Counted from the stretch's first letter, positions 38,185 through 45,354 are shown. The stretch is 64,000 nt of DNA from Acestrorhynchus altus (GCA_034509495.1 CM067523.1:19060879-19124878); one strand, 5' to 3'. Translations and numbers: made by a program. The notes: generated by a model not told the origin, from the sequence alone.

Positions 38185-41100
38185 CACAAGGTCAGATTGG
38201 AAGGCCAATGAAGGTTCTTCAGACTTTTAGGAGTTTCTTCACACTCAAACGTCTCTACTCTGATTTTCATTTTGGAATTCTAAATAATACGTTGCAAACA
38301 ATCCAGATTTAATTTTGGATGGACCAATAATAATGCTCCAAATCCAGTGACAAACTCTGTGGTCCATAAATGGAAATTGTACCAATGTGTGCTCTTCTTC
38401 CATACACTACACTTCCCATTATACCGTAATTCCAGGACTCAACCAATCACAACTCTCTCTAACGTTTGTCATCCCCGGAATTCTAAGTGCTGTCAGCTGT
38501 TTTTCATTACTGTTGTCTTTTTAAACCCGTCTGTTTGCTTTGCTCTTTGTGGAGTATTGCCACTGTTACCAGCTGCAGCCCTAGTTCCCTCATTTTGCCT
38601 TCCAGTTTGAACTCTTTTTCATCTCTCGTTTTTCCTGTTTTCAGTTCAGCTTGTCGTGGTTTGAACTTATTTCTGTTTTTTTTTTTTTCTTTACGATCTG
38701 TGATTCCGATTCATTTTACATTGGCTTCCATTGAAAATCATGAATGTTTTTTTCATTCTCTTGCAAAACTGCTGTTTTGGAGATACAAGGTTCAGTAATG
38801 GGGCTGTGATGTTTTGAGTAAATTCAGGTAGTTGGCTTCAGAAGATTAATACGTACATCAGTGCATATCATATCATCTACTGATAAACTACTATGAAGCA
38901 GGATTGTGGAGTCCCACATGGTTGAATCCATAGATGCATTATTTGGGCACAGAAACAGAAGACATGTTTGATGATTGAGCACAAGAACCTCATACCAACT
39001 GTGAAGCATGGTGGTGGTAGTGTCATGCTACGGGGCTCCCTTGCTGCAGCAGGATCTGGAGATCTCTCCATCATAGAAACCACTATGAAATCTTTATTGC
39101 GTTAGATGGGACATGTTAGACATCTGAGAGACTTGTACATGGAGGAATGGGAACCTTTCTTCCAGTCAATGTCAGAGACTTGTAGGTGCTATTTGTCACA
39201 ACTTATAAAGTACTATGTTTTGTGCCCCATAGGGTTCTATTTTAGGGTCTATGAAACTGATAGTTATGACTTATTCAGTTTTGAGGCTGAAGAACTGGAC
39301 TATGTTCCATCATCCAAAGTTTAAGGAGATATCATCTTCATATAAAAACGTTATTTCTGCTCAATTAGCCTCCAAAACATCAAGAGACCTCTCATCGCAG
39401 TCATTTCTCGAATGCTCCTCACTGTTCCTAGTTGAAACGATTAGGAGTCAGATGCAGCAGCCAGTGGATACCCCAACACAATGACCACCTCAGGCTCAGA
39501 CTCTCCTGAGAATTACCCTGAGTGTGGCTAATCTCCCCAGGTCCTAGTGCTCGAAATCAATTGGTGCCATGTGTTTACCCACATGTCTGAACCTATTTGG
39601 GATTGACCTGGCCAAAACCTGCCTGGTCAGAAGCTCCCCGGTGGCATTTCCTGAGCCGTCAATGGGAGGTATCGGGGTAACAGATTGTTACACCATGACA
39701 GGACTGCATTACAGATGATGTATTACACAGGGGGGAGTGTGTACAAACAAACAAACCTGTACACAAACCCACACACCCACACACAAACACCCACACCCAC
39801 ACCTAGACAGCCTCAATGTGCAAGCTGCACAACAACAACAACACTCGTTCTGACTCACTTTCCCCTGGTCCGATTTCAGCTGTTTTGAATAATGCATGAG
39901 GAACAAGCTGTCGCGTCCAGCCTCAGTGGGAAAATCAGAAGGGAGCAGGATACACCACTGTTCACGCACCCGGAATTACTTGGTGGTTTAATCATTTTGA
40001 TGATTTAATGTTCGTTAATATGCAATTATTATATATTTGCGATTTTCTTATCAGTAATAATATGTGGCCACTAATCTGGCTTGAGGTTCGATCACCATGT
40101 ATGAAATATATTCTAAATATATCCTAGATCATTTTATTAATTAACAAATTGAAAACACCCCATGAAAACCAGTGTTATTTACCATATTTTTATTTATTGA
40201 CATTTGATTTTTATTTATTTATATATTTATTTTTTGTGAAGCATAATTATTAGATGCCCAGACATTAGTTTGCTCTCGATTGTTGAAGTGATTGGTATCA
40301 CCATGGAAAGATCCAAAGACCTCTGAGGCCTTCAGAAAAAGGCTGTAGATGCAGATGTGTCTGAAACAATCTCAAAAAGTTAGAAATCAATCGTTCCACT
40401 GTCCAGAAAATAATTTATGAGTAGGGAACATTTTAAACAACTGCCAACATGTCACACTGCTCTAGCACATCCAGCCCCAGAACTATAAAGAGGTCTTCAA
40501 AAATCCTAAAATAATCATGGGTAGTTCCTGTTACAGAGGATGTCAAAGTGCAACAGCAATCATCAGAAAAAGATCAAAAATGATGATGTTCATAGGAGGT
40601 GTAAGAAGGAAAACCCTTGATGTAAAAAATAAATAAATAAATAAAAAATAAATAAGAAGACTTAAGTTTGCCAGCAGGACCTTTGGAACAATGTGGTTCA
40701 GACAGATGGATGTAAACAGTAACAGAAAACATGTTTGGCCCAAATTGAACAAAGCATTTGAGCACAAGAACCTCATACCAGCTGTGAAGCATGGTGGTGG
40801 AAGTATCATGCTTTGCTGCAGCAGGGTCTGGAGATCTCTAAAAAATCGTTATCGTATCAGAAGGGGGTTTGAGGAACAAATAAGACCCTCTCTGTACAAA
40901 GACTAACAATGAAACGTCACATAAATGAAAGAATTCTACATGGAGGACTGGGAAAATCTTTCTTCCAGTTGATGTCAGAGGCTGGTAGACAAGTATAGGA
41001 AACATCTATTTGACATTATTTGATTTTTCTCAGTTTTATGTGTATCACCTTCATCTCTCAGTACAGTTAAAGATCAAAAGTCCATGTGTTTAAACATGAT

Positions 41101-42030
41101 AAAGACTGTTCTAAGACATTTAAGAACTTACCAACATTGGACATTTCAGCCACACTGGCATAATACGGGCCATGGAGGAACACTGGAGGGTTATCGTTGA
41201 TGTCCTGCACCTTCACTATGAATTCTGATGGAGGCTCCAGAGGCTTGTTGGTGTCTCTGGCCACTGCCTGGGCCGTCAGTGTGTACTCTGCCTGCTCTTC
41301 TCGGTCCAGCGTCTTTGTGGCATGGATGTTACCTGTTTTGTCATCAATAACAAATATAGTGCCGGCCCCCTCTCCTGAGAGGATGTATTTGATGTTCCCG
41401 TCCCCCGTGTCCACATCTGAATGAAGCTGGAGATGCAAAGAGAGAGAAGCTGTGTTACATACGGTCATGTCACGACTGGTCACAGCTCTGCAATCTCTGC
41501 AGAACAATAACACTGAATTAGAGAAGCAGTGTCTTGCATTGTTCCCGACAGAAGAGCTGCCACGGTCAGGGGACATCATTTCCGCCGGTATGGAATGAGA
41601 TTCAGCCCAGAATCAGTCTGATCTTCAGACTGAATGATAAAATACAAATAATTCACAATTCTGATAAATATGCAAATGTACCAGAATTACAGAAAAAAAA
41701 TGGCTCGTGTTCAAATTCAGCGGCTGATAAATGGGAATTCTGGCTTCTTGGAAAATCATTTCCTGTTTTTTTTTTTTTCTTTGAAAGGTTATTCATAACT
41801 GCATAATCTGTCTGTCTGTATATGTCCATCTATCTTCTGTCTTTCTGTCCATCTATTTGTCTCTCCATCTGCCTGACTATGATCTGCCTGTCTAATTACA
41901 GTCCAACCTAAAAGTATGTTCATCTGCCTATATATGTCTGTCTGTCTGTCTATTTTTGAGCCCCACTATATCTCTGCTTGTTCGTCTGTCTGTCCATCTG
42001 TCTGTCTGTCTATCAACATGATAATATATC

Positions 42031-42077
<47 letters not shown>

Positions 42078-44538
42078 GTCAATCTTTCTGCCTGTATATG
42101 TCTTTCTGTCTCCTGTCTTTCTGTCTATCTCTCTATGTGTCTCTCTTTGTTGTTCCTACCTAACATTATGTCCATCTGCCTATATATCTGCCTCATTATC
42201 CTCCAGCCACAGAGCTGGGTGATTGTCGATGCTGGCAGATCAGTTTATTTTTGGACGACCTTAATTTCGAGTTCTTGATTCATCGGCTCTGTAAGTGTGA
42301 AGCTCCTCCTCCAGGTGCACCTCACTGTAGACGTGCTCTGTCTCATGCTGATGATGGTCATTACAGCAAAATTAAACTCCTGACACAAAATTTCCCCATC
42401 CAATATCTCAAAACCTCCAGTTTAGCCCAGGTGGGATTTAAAAGGCAAATGTAGGTCTGTCATGTTGGCATGTAGCAGAGCCATAAATCGCCCATTTCCC
42501 CCCTGACGGCCCCCTTAACATGCTGTTATTATAAAAGAAATCCAATTTATAACCTTTAATCAAGTGGGGCACTGATTGCTTTTGTGGAACAAATGGAGGA
42601 TACTGCAAGGACTCCGTGTGTAATGAATACTCCAGCGAGTTCCACACAGCTTTTAGCCTGAAAGAATGACGGAGAGCAACATCCAGCACTTCTACTGTTA
42701 CTCTATTGAGCTCCATTACTGACTGTCTTTTTGGCCGTTTTAAATACTGCATACATACAAACCTCACAGGTATTAATAATGGATGAGGAACGAAAGACAG
42801 TAAAGTCTATAGGTTTTCACTGCGTTGCTGTTAAATATGCTGAAAGGACAGGATGTAAGTCAAACTGAATAAAATCAGCTTAACATGACTCAGCTTTACC
42901 CTGAGTGACGCGTGTGAAATGTGTGTATTTAAGAAAAACTGGACATTTCCTGTATATAATTTAACATAAAACAGTGGTACGCGTGTCAATGTTGGTACGT
43001 GAAGCATCCCAACGTGGTACATCAGATGACCTCCGAAAATCTGCTGTGTTCACTAAAATAATAAGAATTGAAATCTATGTTTTCATCTGTAATTTACGTC
43101 ACATTACGTATGTTTGTGTTGAGTGTTTACCTTGATAAACCCTGTATATAAGCCCACATGTAAGTTCTTCATCCTCAGATTTACAGTACTATAGTAAGTA
43201 ACATCAGTTTTAAAAGAGCCCTACAATAGAACCCTGTGGATCTCCACGATGCATATTAAACCAGCTGGTTACCAAGTAATTCACAATCGTCTGCATTAGG
43301 ATAATAACGGAATAATTAACCTAGGAATTACGGGGCCATGTAGACACTATAGTTCTACACTGTAGTTCTGGTTCGCACCCGAGACAGCAACCCGATCGTG
43401 AGTCGCACTTAAGTCACATACAAACAGACTTCAGACTAGACTTGCAATTCAGCTCTAATGACTTGATTCGGACTCGTGAATAATAAATCATGAACAAAAG
43501 GTTGTTCCATTGTCCAGATACGGTGTGATTTTTATTTATTTTTTTTTGCAACACAATCCCTTTTCTTGCCACTTTTCACAACATCTGGCTCAGGCTGTGG
43601 TTGGTAAGGGATTGCGAGTGGCAATGAGTTAAGACTGTGGAAAGCAAAGTAAAGACACTGGATTGACCTCATCACACTTCATAAGGCATCTGAAAACTCA
43701 CCTTAACACAACGCTGTCATTCCATAAAATATGATGAATCTCTTTACCTAACGATGCCAAAATGTTTGTGGACACCCCCTTCTAATGAATGCAGTTTGGC
43801 TAGTCCCTCTAGATATGTATTGCCAATAGAATAGGATGATCTGTAACAGATAATCATGAATATATTGGCACCATGCCTAATGCCAGTGTGTGTGTGTGTG
43901 TGTGTGTGTGTGTCATATGATGAAGCGACTAGTTCTGAATGTAATTTGTCTGGGTTTTTGTAATGAAAAGACCGTGGGGGGATTTTGGAAATAATTCACA
44001 TAGCTTATTTTTATTTATGCATGATGTCACCTTAAGGGCTCCACAGAGGTTCACTCTGTACTTCAGCAACGTTTCACTAATGAGTCCTCAGCAACCCATG
44101 TAGACAAACAAACATCTGGGGATCTCTGGGAATCACTTTGGGTTCCATAAAGAACCACAAATGAAGCAGCTTTGTAAATGAGATGTGCAAGCATGATAAA
44201 GAACCTTTAAGCACTGATAACACATCCACATAACACAAAAGTTTGGAGATGGTTTGGGCTCTAAAATCAATATTTAAATCCAGCCTTACCCTTCCCACCA
44301 GTACTGGATCTGGACCTGTGTATTCCTCAATGACAAAGAACTGGTTCCACACCCAGCCTCTTTTGGAGCGGTGCAGGACCTGGCCCTCCTTACGCCTCTC
44401 TCTGTGTCTGTAGACGGACGGGTGGTGGTGCCTGTGGCCCCTATCCTGAGGGCCTCTGGACCTGGCTGCCACCGCAGAGCTCCACAACACGGCCCCCAGA
44501 CACAACACCAACACCTGCAGCCTTAGTCCCTCCCACAT
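12462..44538 (-). CDS. cdh11: cadherin-11-like type II classical cadherin, complete coding region in 11 exons
   Basis: This single-pass membrane protein mediates calcium-dependent homophilic cell adhesion and links to actin through catenins. The exons, in order, are 44538-44290, 41426-41132, 38143-38024, 36307-36140, 31357-31170, 24928-24675, 23430-23294, 21143-21022, 19320-19203, 13976-13725 and 12958-12462. They give 799 residues; human cadherin-11 is close to 796 from memory. The signal peptide spans about residues 1-25, RSKR 57-60 precedes mature Gly61, and Trp62/Trp64 are the type II strand-swap tryptophans. Calcium linkers are DINDN 158, DVNDN 267, DADEPP 383 and DVNDN 487. The membrane helix is about 617-642. 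The tail carries the YDDEGGGEED motif at 666. Exon lengths 295/120/168/188/254/137/122/118/252 are those expected of type II cadherins. The symbol rests on EC1-EC4 and tail similarity; cdh24 is the main alternative. Confidence 0.93.
13035..13205. mobile_element. palindromic MITE, family E
   Basis: It begins TCAACCCTGGTCCTGAAGGC and ends GCCTTCAGGGCCAGAGTTGA, near-perfect inverted ends of about 20 bp. CTTGCATGTTTCCTG is inverted against AACATGCAGGG inside. A related half is at 50190-50282. It lies in intron 11, close to the last exon. Confidence 0.7.
13725..13976 (-). CDS. cdh11: cdh11 exon 11: EC5 end and most of the membrane helix (residues 551-635)
   Basis: This 252-bp exon has acceptor CTACAG and donor GTAAGA. 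It encodes PPMSSTNTLLIRVCSCDN and the Cys pair typical of type II EC5, then LPAGLSTGALIAILACIVIL, the conserved juxtamembrane and helix start. It ends in phase 1, and the helix continues in the last exon. Confidence 0.96.
15355..15490. mobile_element. palindromic MITE, family D
   Basis: Two inverted arms meet at 15440-15455. TTTATTAGAAACACCTACCT at the left is complementary to AAGTAGGTGTTTCTGATAAA at the right, bounded by ACTCACTGGCCA and TGGCCAGTGAGTG. Related ends occur at 48668-48855 and 29676-29720. It lies in intron 10. Confidence 0.7.
15906..16545. repeat. long CT-rich polypyrimidine block ending in (TTTC)n
   Basis: About 640 bp are almost purely C and T on the plus strand, with scattered ATGTTCTATCTCTCTTCCCT units repeated roughly every 140-190 bp and a closing TTTC run at 16471-16540. 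The 218-residue Ser/Leu ORF across it is chance. It lies in intron 10. Confidence 0.95.
17813..17902. repeat. (ATAG)n then (ACAG)n microsatellite
   Basis: About 18 ATAG units followed by four ACAG units, in intron 10. Confidence 0.97.
18555..19075. repeat. tandem array in intron 10, about 204-bp higher-order unit
   Basis: TAATACACTACAGGAGGCAT and the variant TAATAAATTACAGGAAGTAT alternate. Starts at 18559, 18641, 18763, 18842, 18879 and 18980 give spacings that pair to about 204 and 201 bp. GTGGCATACTGTAAT and ATTCTGACAGAATG recur within units. It ends about 130 bp from the exon 10 donor. Confidence 0.8.
19203..19320 (-). CDS. cdh11: cdh11 exon 10: EC5 (residues 512-551)
   Basis: This 118-bp exon has acceptor CCCCAG and donor GTGAGT. 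It encodes IIKTVSAVDKDE and a diverged His-rich stretch (about 525-531), then NNLNFSLKDNR. It is the least cadherin-11-like part of the protein. It was placed by exact length, phase and the SAVDKD and DNRD motifs. Confidence 0.92.
19960..20235 (+). mobile_element. Tc1-like transposon fragment (transposase start), family C
   Basis: GATCCAAAGAACTCTCTGAG, GGCCTTCAGAATAAAGGGAT and CTACAAGTGGAGAACAATTA are the first part of a teleost Tc1-like transposase gene (RSKELSEAFR-type start). It breaks off near 20235. It lies in intron 9, antisense to cdh11. Confidence 0.7.
20342..20501. repeat. (CT)n and (CA)n microsatellites
   Basis: CT run 20342-20388, then CA run 20430-20501, separated by about 40 bp. 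Intron 9. Confidence 0.97.
20605..20912 (+). mobile_element. interspersed repeat family Z, plus copy
   Basis: It ends ATGAAGCCTAGAAAACGGGT followed by TCTAAGAGTTAAAG, the complement of the 8515 copy. Its start is near CTTTAGAACTCTCAGCC, suggesting short inverted ends. It lies in intron 9. Confidence 0.5.
21022..21143 (-). CDS. cdh11: cdh11 exon 9: EC4/EC5 junction (residues 471-511)
   Basis: This 122-bp exon has acceptor TTTCAG and donor GTAAGC. It encodes HHQDAKVRV, the EC4/EC5 linker DVNDN (487-491) and MCENVTPGT. Asn506 is a potential glycosylation site. As I recall it, human cadherin-11 has about four more residues after the Cys-Glu; this copy has the shorter form found in other type II cadherins. 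Confidence 0.93.
21620..21900 (+). mobile_element. possible interspersed repeat in intron 8
   Basis: GGGATTTATTGAACCCAGTA and GGGTCAAAATCCACAGCAAG, plus several CAGAC/CAGAG runs, resemble a common fish transposon end. No second end or coding sequence was seen. Confidence 0.3.
22400..22575 (+). mobile_element. tRNA-derived SINE
   Basis: GTGGCTCAGTGGTTATAGTG (A-box-like) is followed by GTGGGTTTAATACCC (B-box-like), then a body with CACCCTTAACTCTCTCTGCT, a motif shared with the 57890 element. A second, poorer tRNA-like head lies just upstream at 22318-22375. It is in intron 8. Confidence 0.6.
23294..23430 (-). CDS. cdh11: cdh11 exon 8: EC4 (residues 425-471)
   Basis: This 137-bp exon has acceptor GGTAG and donor GTAGGG. 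It encodes TDLEEFFTISPEDGTIKT and RPLDRETQAWHNIS. Asn462 (HNIS) is a potential N-glycosylation site. Near 426-430 the usual SIDRH-type sequence is replaced by LIPRY. Confidence 0.94.
24255..24625. mobile_element. family B-like element in intron 7
   Basis: It contains CCAAATGTGTTGTGGCACGA and CACTCTAGAGAACCTCCCAG and ends with GTCTGGACACTTTTGGACAG. It lies just past the donor of exon 7 in plus coordinates (intron 8 side excluded). It is strongly diverged from the other copies. Confidence 0.4.
24675..24928 (-). CDS. cdh11: cdh11 exon 7: EC3 end and EC4 start (residues 341-425)
   Basis: This 254-bp exon starts at PVDFETKR after TTTGCAG and ends in phase 2 before GTAACA. It includes GPFKDTTIVKISVEDADEPP, with the EC3/EC4 linker at 383-388. 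The following MAPSYNFEVEENAAGG and VGRVHARD are strongly cadherin-11-like. Confidence 0.96.
25181..25236. repeat. (CA)n microsatellite
   Basis: About 27 CA units, roughly 255 bp upstream of exon 7 on the gene strand. Intron 6. Confidence 0.97.
25330..26600. repeat. 1.25-kb polypurine/polypyrimidine tract
   Basis: The plus strand is overwhelmingly A and G, in GGA, GAA and AAG arrangements with a (GGA)n core at 25860-25905. Pyrimidines are scattered singly. The transcribed cdh11 pre-mRNA here is a C/U-rich run. Lys/Arg/Glu-rich plus ORFs and Leu/Ser/Phe-rich minus ORFs across it are compositional artefacts. Intron 6. Confidence 0.93.
27083..27112. repeat. (CA)n microsatellite
   Basis: About 15 CA units in intron 6. 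Confidence 0.95.
27310..27560 (+). repeat. partial tandem duplication of about 180 bp
   Basis: GATTTAGAGACCTCTCTGGT at 27337 recurs as GATCTCGAGACCTCCATGGT at about 27517, each followed by GAGAATGTGT. The segment between is unique. It lies in intron 6. Confidence 0.5.
27895..28390. repeat. CT-rich block with a duplicated segment of about 176 bp
   Basis: CACTGTCCAGTTCTCTCCTT at 28047 recurs at 28223. Both are followed by CTTCTCCTGTCTATTTCTTC and CTCAACCTATCTTTCTCTCT. Pure CT runs separate the copies. Intron 6. Confidence 0.9.
28688..28900. repeat. (AAAT)n, (CT)n and (CA)n microsatellites in series
   Basis: AAAT 28688-28760, CT 28811-28855 and CA 28856-28900, the last two directly joined. Intron 6. 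Confidence 0.97.
28945..29645 (-). mobile_element. composite relic: mariner-type terminus joined to Tc1 transposase remnant
   Basis: 28945-29095 has the mariner-type end GATCGGCCATTGCATTAGAA and part of that element. From about 29100 to 29645 the minus strand is a decayed Tc1 gene: the start (near MGKTAD-like codons at about 29585), a helix-turn-helix region, HLGELNREWTEAGVS-like codons near 29330, and WRKSGEA-like codons near 29115. Frames are broken and most of the catalytic half is gone. It lies in intron 6. Confidence 0.65.
29676..29720. mobile_element. family D terminal fragment
   Basis: GGGCCGTTTTATTGGAAACA followed by CCTGCACAAGT is one end of the family D element. No second end was found. 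Confidence 0.4.
30279..30718. repeat. (CT)n block with three 75-83-bp composite units
   Basis: GCTCTCTCTCAT at 30456, 30531 and 30614 each starts a unit containing TACTTTGCTCTAGCTTTACC and then a CT run. A weaker relative, CTCTACCATC, is at 30409. Intron 6. Confidence 0.92.
30773..30988. repeat. (CA)n and (GT)n microsatellites
   Basis: CA run 30773-30802 and GT run 30912-30988. The latter ends about 180 bp from the exon 6 donor. Intron 6. Confidence 0.97.
31170..31357 (-). CDS. cdh11: cdh11 exon 6: EC3 (residues 278-340)
   Basis: This 188-bp exon has acceptor TTGCAG and donor GTGAGG, and ends in phase 0 after KLKK. VPGEEVGRLKARDPD and ENGLVEYN match the cadherin-11 EC3 pattern well, better than cadherin-24 as I recall it. 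Confidence 0.95.
31505..31676. repeat. (TA)n and (AAC/AAT)n microsatellites
   Basis: TA 31505-31532 and AAC then AAT units 31628-31676, in intron 5. Confidence 0.95.
31841..31925. repeat. (ATTC)n then (ATTT)n microsatellite
   Basis: About ten ATTC units turn into about ten ATTT units, consistent with a single substitution spreading within the array. Intron 5. Confidence 0.96.
32175..32640. mobile_element. MITE family A copy 3, partial
   Basis: It shares the interior of copies 1 and 2 (GCACTGATCAAGGACTAGAG, GTGAAAGGAGGAGAATAAAG) and a right end GTGGTCACAAGGTTATGAG. The left end is missing or too decayed to place. It lies in intron 5. Confidence 0.65.
33431..34140. repeat. 52-bp minisatellite, about 13 copies
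   Basis: AGGAACACCCTCAACAAACA starts at 33435, 33487 and 33539, exactly 52 bp apart, each followed by CACTGGAATAGGAGACGTTA. Copies are nearly identical at the left and decay to the right. Intron 5. Confidence 0.95.
34140..34642 (+). mobile_element. LINE 3' end fragment
   Basis: The plus strand encodes a short decayed peptide with LASILENNSNLMHETVAALG and ERYRRYFLPAAVRLQPALVS, the pattern seen at the C-terminal end of fish LINE ORFs. An AT-rich tail follows with TTTGCTGCTGTAATAATGAG and a final GGATTAGCTTATCTTATC, the usual LINE 3' tail. It directly follows the 52-bp array in intron 5. Confidence 0.65.
35045..35320. repeat. diverged CCAGGTGGTTG-type minisatellite
   Basis: Irregular repeats of ATGGTATTCCAGGTGGTT variants occur with about 20-40 bp spacing. 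The complement of the same motif forms the array at 45355-45600. Intron 5. Confidence 0.65.
35330..35401. repeat. (GT)n microsatellite
   Basis: About 35 GT units with two TATG interruptions. Intron 5. Confidence 0.97.
35562..35954. repeat. two (CA)n microsatellites
   Basis: CA 35562-35647 (some AAACAC and GCAC) and CA 35914-35954. Between them is unique sequence. Intron 5. Confidence 0.96.
36027..36117. repeat. (GA)n microsatellite beside the exon 5 donor
   Basis: About 45 GA units, reading (TC)n on the gene strand, starting 22 nt after the exon 5 donor. Confidence 0.98.
36140..36307 (-). CDS. cdh11: cdh11 exon 5: EC2 end (residues 222-278)
   Basis: This 168-bp exon runs phase 1 to phase 1. 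It encodes TALPNMDREAK, QAKDMGGHMGGLSG and the EC2/EC3 linker DVNDN at 267-271. The acceptor is CTGCAG and the donor GTGAGT. A (TG)n tract lies about 10 nt upstream of the acceptor on the coding strand, and a (TC)n tract begins about 22 nt after the donor. Confidence 0.96.
36317..36383. repeat. (CA)n microsatellite beside the exon 5 acceptor
   Basis: About 33 CA units, reading (TG)n on the gene strand and ending about 10 nt before the exon 5 acceptor, where a pyrimidine tract is expected. Confidence 0.98.
37388..37475. mobile_element. family B terminal fragment
   Basis: CACTATATGACAAAAGTATT followed by GGGACACCTGCTCA and CTTGTCCTGCTTTTGAG is the end of the family B element. Only about 90 bp remain, and it runs into a family Z fragment. 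Confidence 0.5.
37480..37620 (+). mobile_element. interspersed repeat family Z, fragment
   Basis: CATGTGTATCATGATCCGTT, GAAGCCTAGAAAAGGG and GGGTTCTAATAGTTAA match the end of the 20605 copy. It directly follows a family B fragment in intron 4. Confidence 0.45.
37965..38003. repeat. (TTTA)n/(TTTTA)n repeat
   Basis: A short array about 20 bp beyond the exon 4 donor in intron 4. Confidence 0.93.
38024..38143 (-). CDS. cdh11: cdh11 exon 4: EC2 (residues 182-222)
   Basis: This 120-bp exon runs phase 1 to phase 1 and encodes SDADDPTYGNSAKLVYSILQ and GQPYFSVEPHSG, both hallmarks of type II EC2. It has no long ORF of its own and was recovered by reading the minus strand between ACAG and GTATGG. The acceptor polypyrimidine tract is a (CT)n microsatellite at 38149-38181. 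Confidence 0.95.
38149..38181. repeat. (GA)n microsatellite forming the exon 4 pyrimidine tract
   Basis: About 16 units, reading (CT)n on the gene strand, lying 5 nt upstream of exon 4 and serving as its polypyrimidine tract. Confidence 0.97.
38860..39310 (+). mobile_element. Tc1-like transposon fragment (transposase end), family C
   Basis: ACCTCATACCAACTGTGAAG, GCATGGTGGTGGTAGTGTCA (KHGGGSVML motif) and TTCCAGTCAATGTCAGAGAC are the middle and end of the family C transposase, with a large internal deletion between about 39100 and 39110. It lies in intron 3. Confidence 0.7.
40255..41045 (+). mobile_element. Tc1-like transposon, family C, nearly full span but internally deleted
   Basis: It starts like the 19960 copy (GAAAGATCCAAAGACCTCTG) and continues through AAAATAATTTATGAGTAGGG and the KHGGGSIML region at 40787. 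It then jumps to the terminal GAATTCTACATGGAGGACTG at about 40930. An AAAT run interrupts it at 40625. There are many frame breaks, and it is not functional. Confidence 0.72.
41132..41426 (-). CDS. cdh11: cdh11 exon 3: most of EC1 and start of EC2 (residues 84-182)
   Basis: This 295-bp exon has acceptor CTCCAG and donor GTAAGT. It starts LHSDVD and contains the signatures GEGAGTIFVIDD, HATKTLDRE and PPSEF, with the EC1/EC2 calcium linker DINDN at 158-162. It ends in phase 1 within Gly182. The EC2 start (GPYYASVAEMSNVG) is closer to what I recall of cadherin-24 than of mammalian cadherin-11. Confidence 0.96.
41815..42150. repeat. TCTG/TCTA cryptic repeat with an (AATC)n core
   Basis: TGTCTGTCTGTCTAT-type sequence recurs on both sides of an AATC array at 42033-42078 (about 11 units). 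Intron 2. Confidence 0.9.
43745..43885. mobile_element. family B-like terminal fragment in intron 2
   Basis: CCAAAATGTTTGTGGACACC followed by CCCTTCTAATGAATGCAGT is a decayed relative of the family B end. It stops at a GT microsatellite. Confidence 0.35.
43885..43914. repeat. (GT)n microsatellite
   Basis: About 14 GT units in intron 2. Confidence 0.95.
44290..44538 (-). CDS. cdh11: cdh11 first coding exon: signal peptide, propeptide, mature N-terminus (residues 1-83)
   Basis: ATG at 44538 has A at -3. An in-frame GTG three codons upstream (44547) is not an initiator. A hydrophobic stretch with repeated Leu/Val, ending in small Ala residues near 25, is the signal peptide. A His/Arg-rich propeptide ends in RSKR (57-60), and the mature chain begins GWVWNQFF with Trp62 and Trp64. 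The exon ends in phase 0 after VLVGR, followed by donor GTAAGG (44289-44284). Confidence 0.95.
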
Positions 44539-44713
44539 CCTGTCCACTCTCTGTCTACCGCCGGCCGCAGCACTGTCCGACCCTGCTCAAGGCCGTCCTT
44601 GGGCAATCCTTGGAAATGGAGATTTACTCTGTACAGAATCTTTCTGGAGGATGTGAATGCTTGAGCCTCAGTCACTGTTGCCACATCACCAGCATTCGTT
44701 CTTCCGTCCGTTC
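44539..44713 (-). other. cdh11: 5' UTR part of the first coding exon
   Basis: A good acceptor (pyrimidine-rich stretch ending TTTTCGCAG) lies just upstream at 44714-44722, so the mRNA probably enters this exon at 44713, 175 nt before the ATG. The non-coding first exon and the promoter must be farther upstream and were not identified. Confidence 0.7.
44672..44695 (-). promoter_or_regulatory. upstream ORF of 7 codons in the 5' UTR
   Basis: ATG at 44695 opens seven codons (MLVMWQQ) and closes at TGA 44674-44672. It lies 134 nt before the main ATG and ends well before it. It could moderate translation if this exon is spliced as proposed. Confidence 0.45.
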
Positions 44714-44984
44714 CTGCGAAAAGATGGAGAGTAGAAGTCAAGCATGTGTTAAATATATATATATGAATATATGTGAATAAATGTCTAGATGGACATTTGA
44801 ATAACAGCACACACAAAAAGAATTGACCAATAGAATGGGACACTCTGGAGCAATCATGAGAACATGGTTATTATTAGTTGGAGTGGTCTAAAGGGTTACA
44901 AACATTTGATTTCAGAAGGAATACTGGAGGAGCAGGTGTCCACCCACTTTAGAACATGGGTGGATTTCTTGGTACATAGATTGG

Positions 44985-45345
44985 TGTGAGGATCAGTATG
45001 TAGGTACATAGGTAGGTGGATGGGTGGGAGAATGGGTATGTAGGTAGATAAGTAGGTAGGTAGGTGAAGGGGAAGGTAGGTAGATTGGTGGGTAGGTGGG
45101 TGGTTAGGTAGATAGATAAGTATGTAGGTGGGTGAAGGGGAAGGTAGGTATATTGGTAGGTAGGTGGGTGGGTGGGTGAATGTGTAGGTTGGTAGATGGG
45201 TGGGTGGGTGAATGGTTAGGTAGATAGATAAGTATGTAGGTGGGTGAAGGGGTAGGTAGGTAGATAGGTAGGTAGGTGGGTGGATGGGTGAATGGGTAGG
45301 TTGGTAGATAGGTAGATAGGTTCATGAATGGTTAAGTAGGTATGT
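44985..45345. repeat. GGTAGGTGGGTGAA-type minisatellite
   Basis: Tetranucleotides GTAG, GTGG and ATAG in a compound repeat, with larger units marked by GATAAGTATGTAGGTGGGTG near 45115 and 45228 (about 113 bp apart). Confidence 0.9.
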
Positions 45346-45354
45346 GGGTGGGTG

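Larger units (their letters stand above)
36384..41131 (-). other. cdh11 introns 4 and 3 (around exon 4)
   Basis: Intron 4 holds family B and Z fragments; 36430-37380 is otherwise non-repetitive. Intron 3 holds two Tc1 family C relics; 38190-38850 and 39480-40240 are unassigned. Confidence 0.65.
41427..44289 (-). other. cdh11 intron 2 (2.9 kb)
   Basis: Apart from the TCTG/AATC repeats, a family B fragment and a GT run, 42200-43740 and 43920-44289 are unassigned unique sequence. No alternative exon with good signals was noticed. Confidence 0.65.

Noticed and set aside
42438..42767. 109-residue minus-strand ORF in intron 2
   Set aside because: It lies within an intron on the gene strand but matches no cadherin segment; all residues of the protein are already accounted for.
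44539..44547. Reading-frame start at 44547 for the cadherin
   Set aside because: The codon there is GTG. The first ATG in frame is at 44538, which also gives a normal signal peptide.
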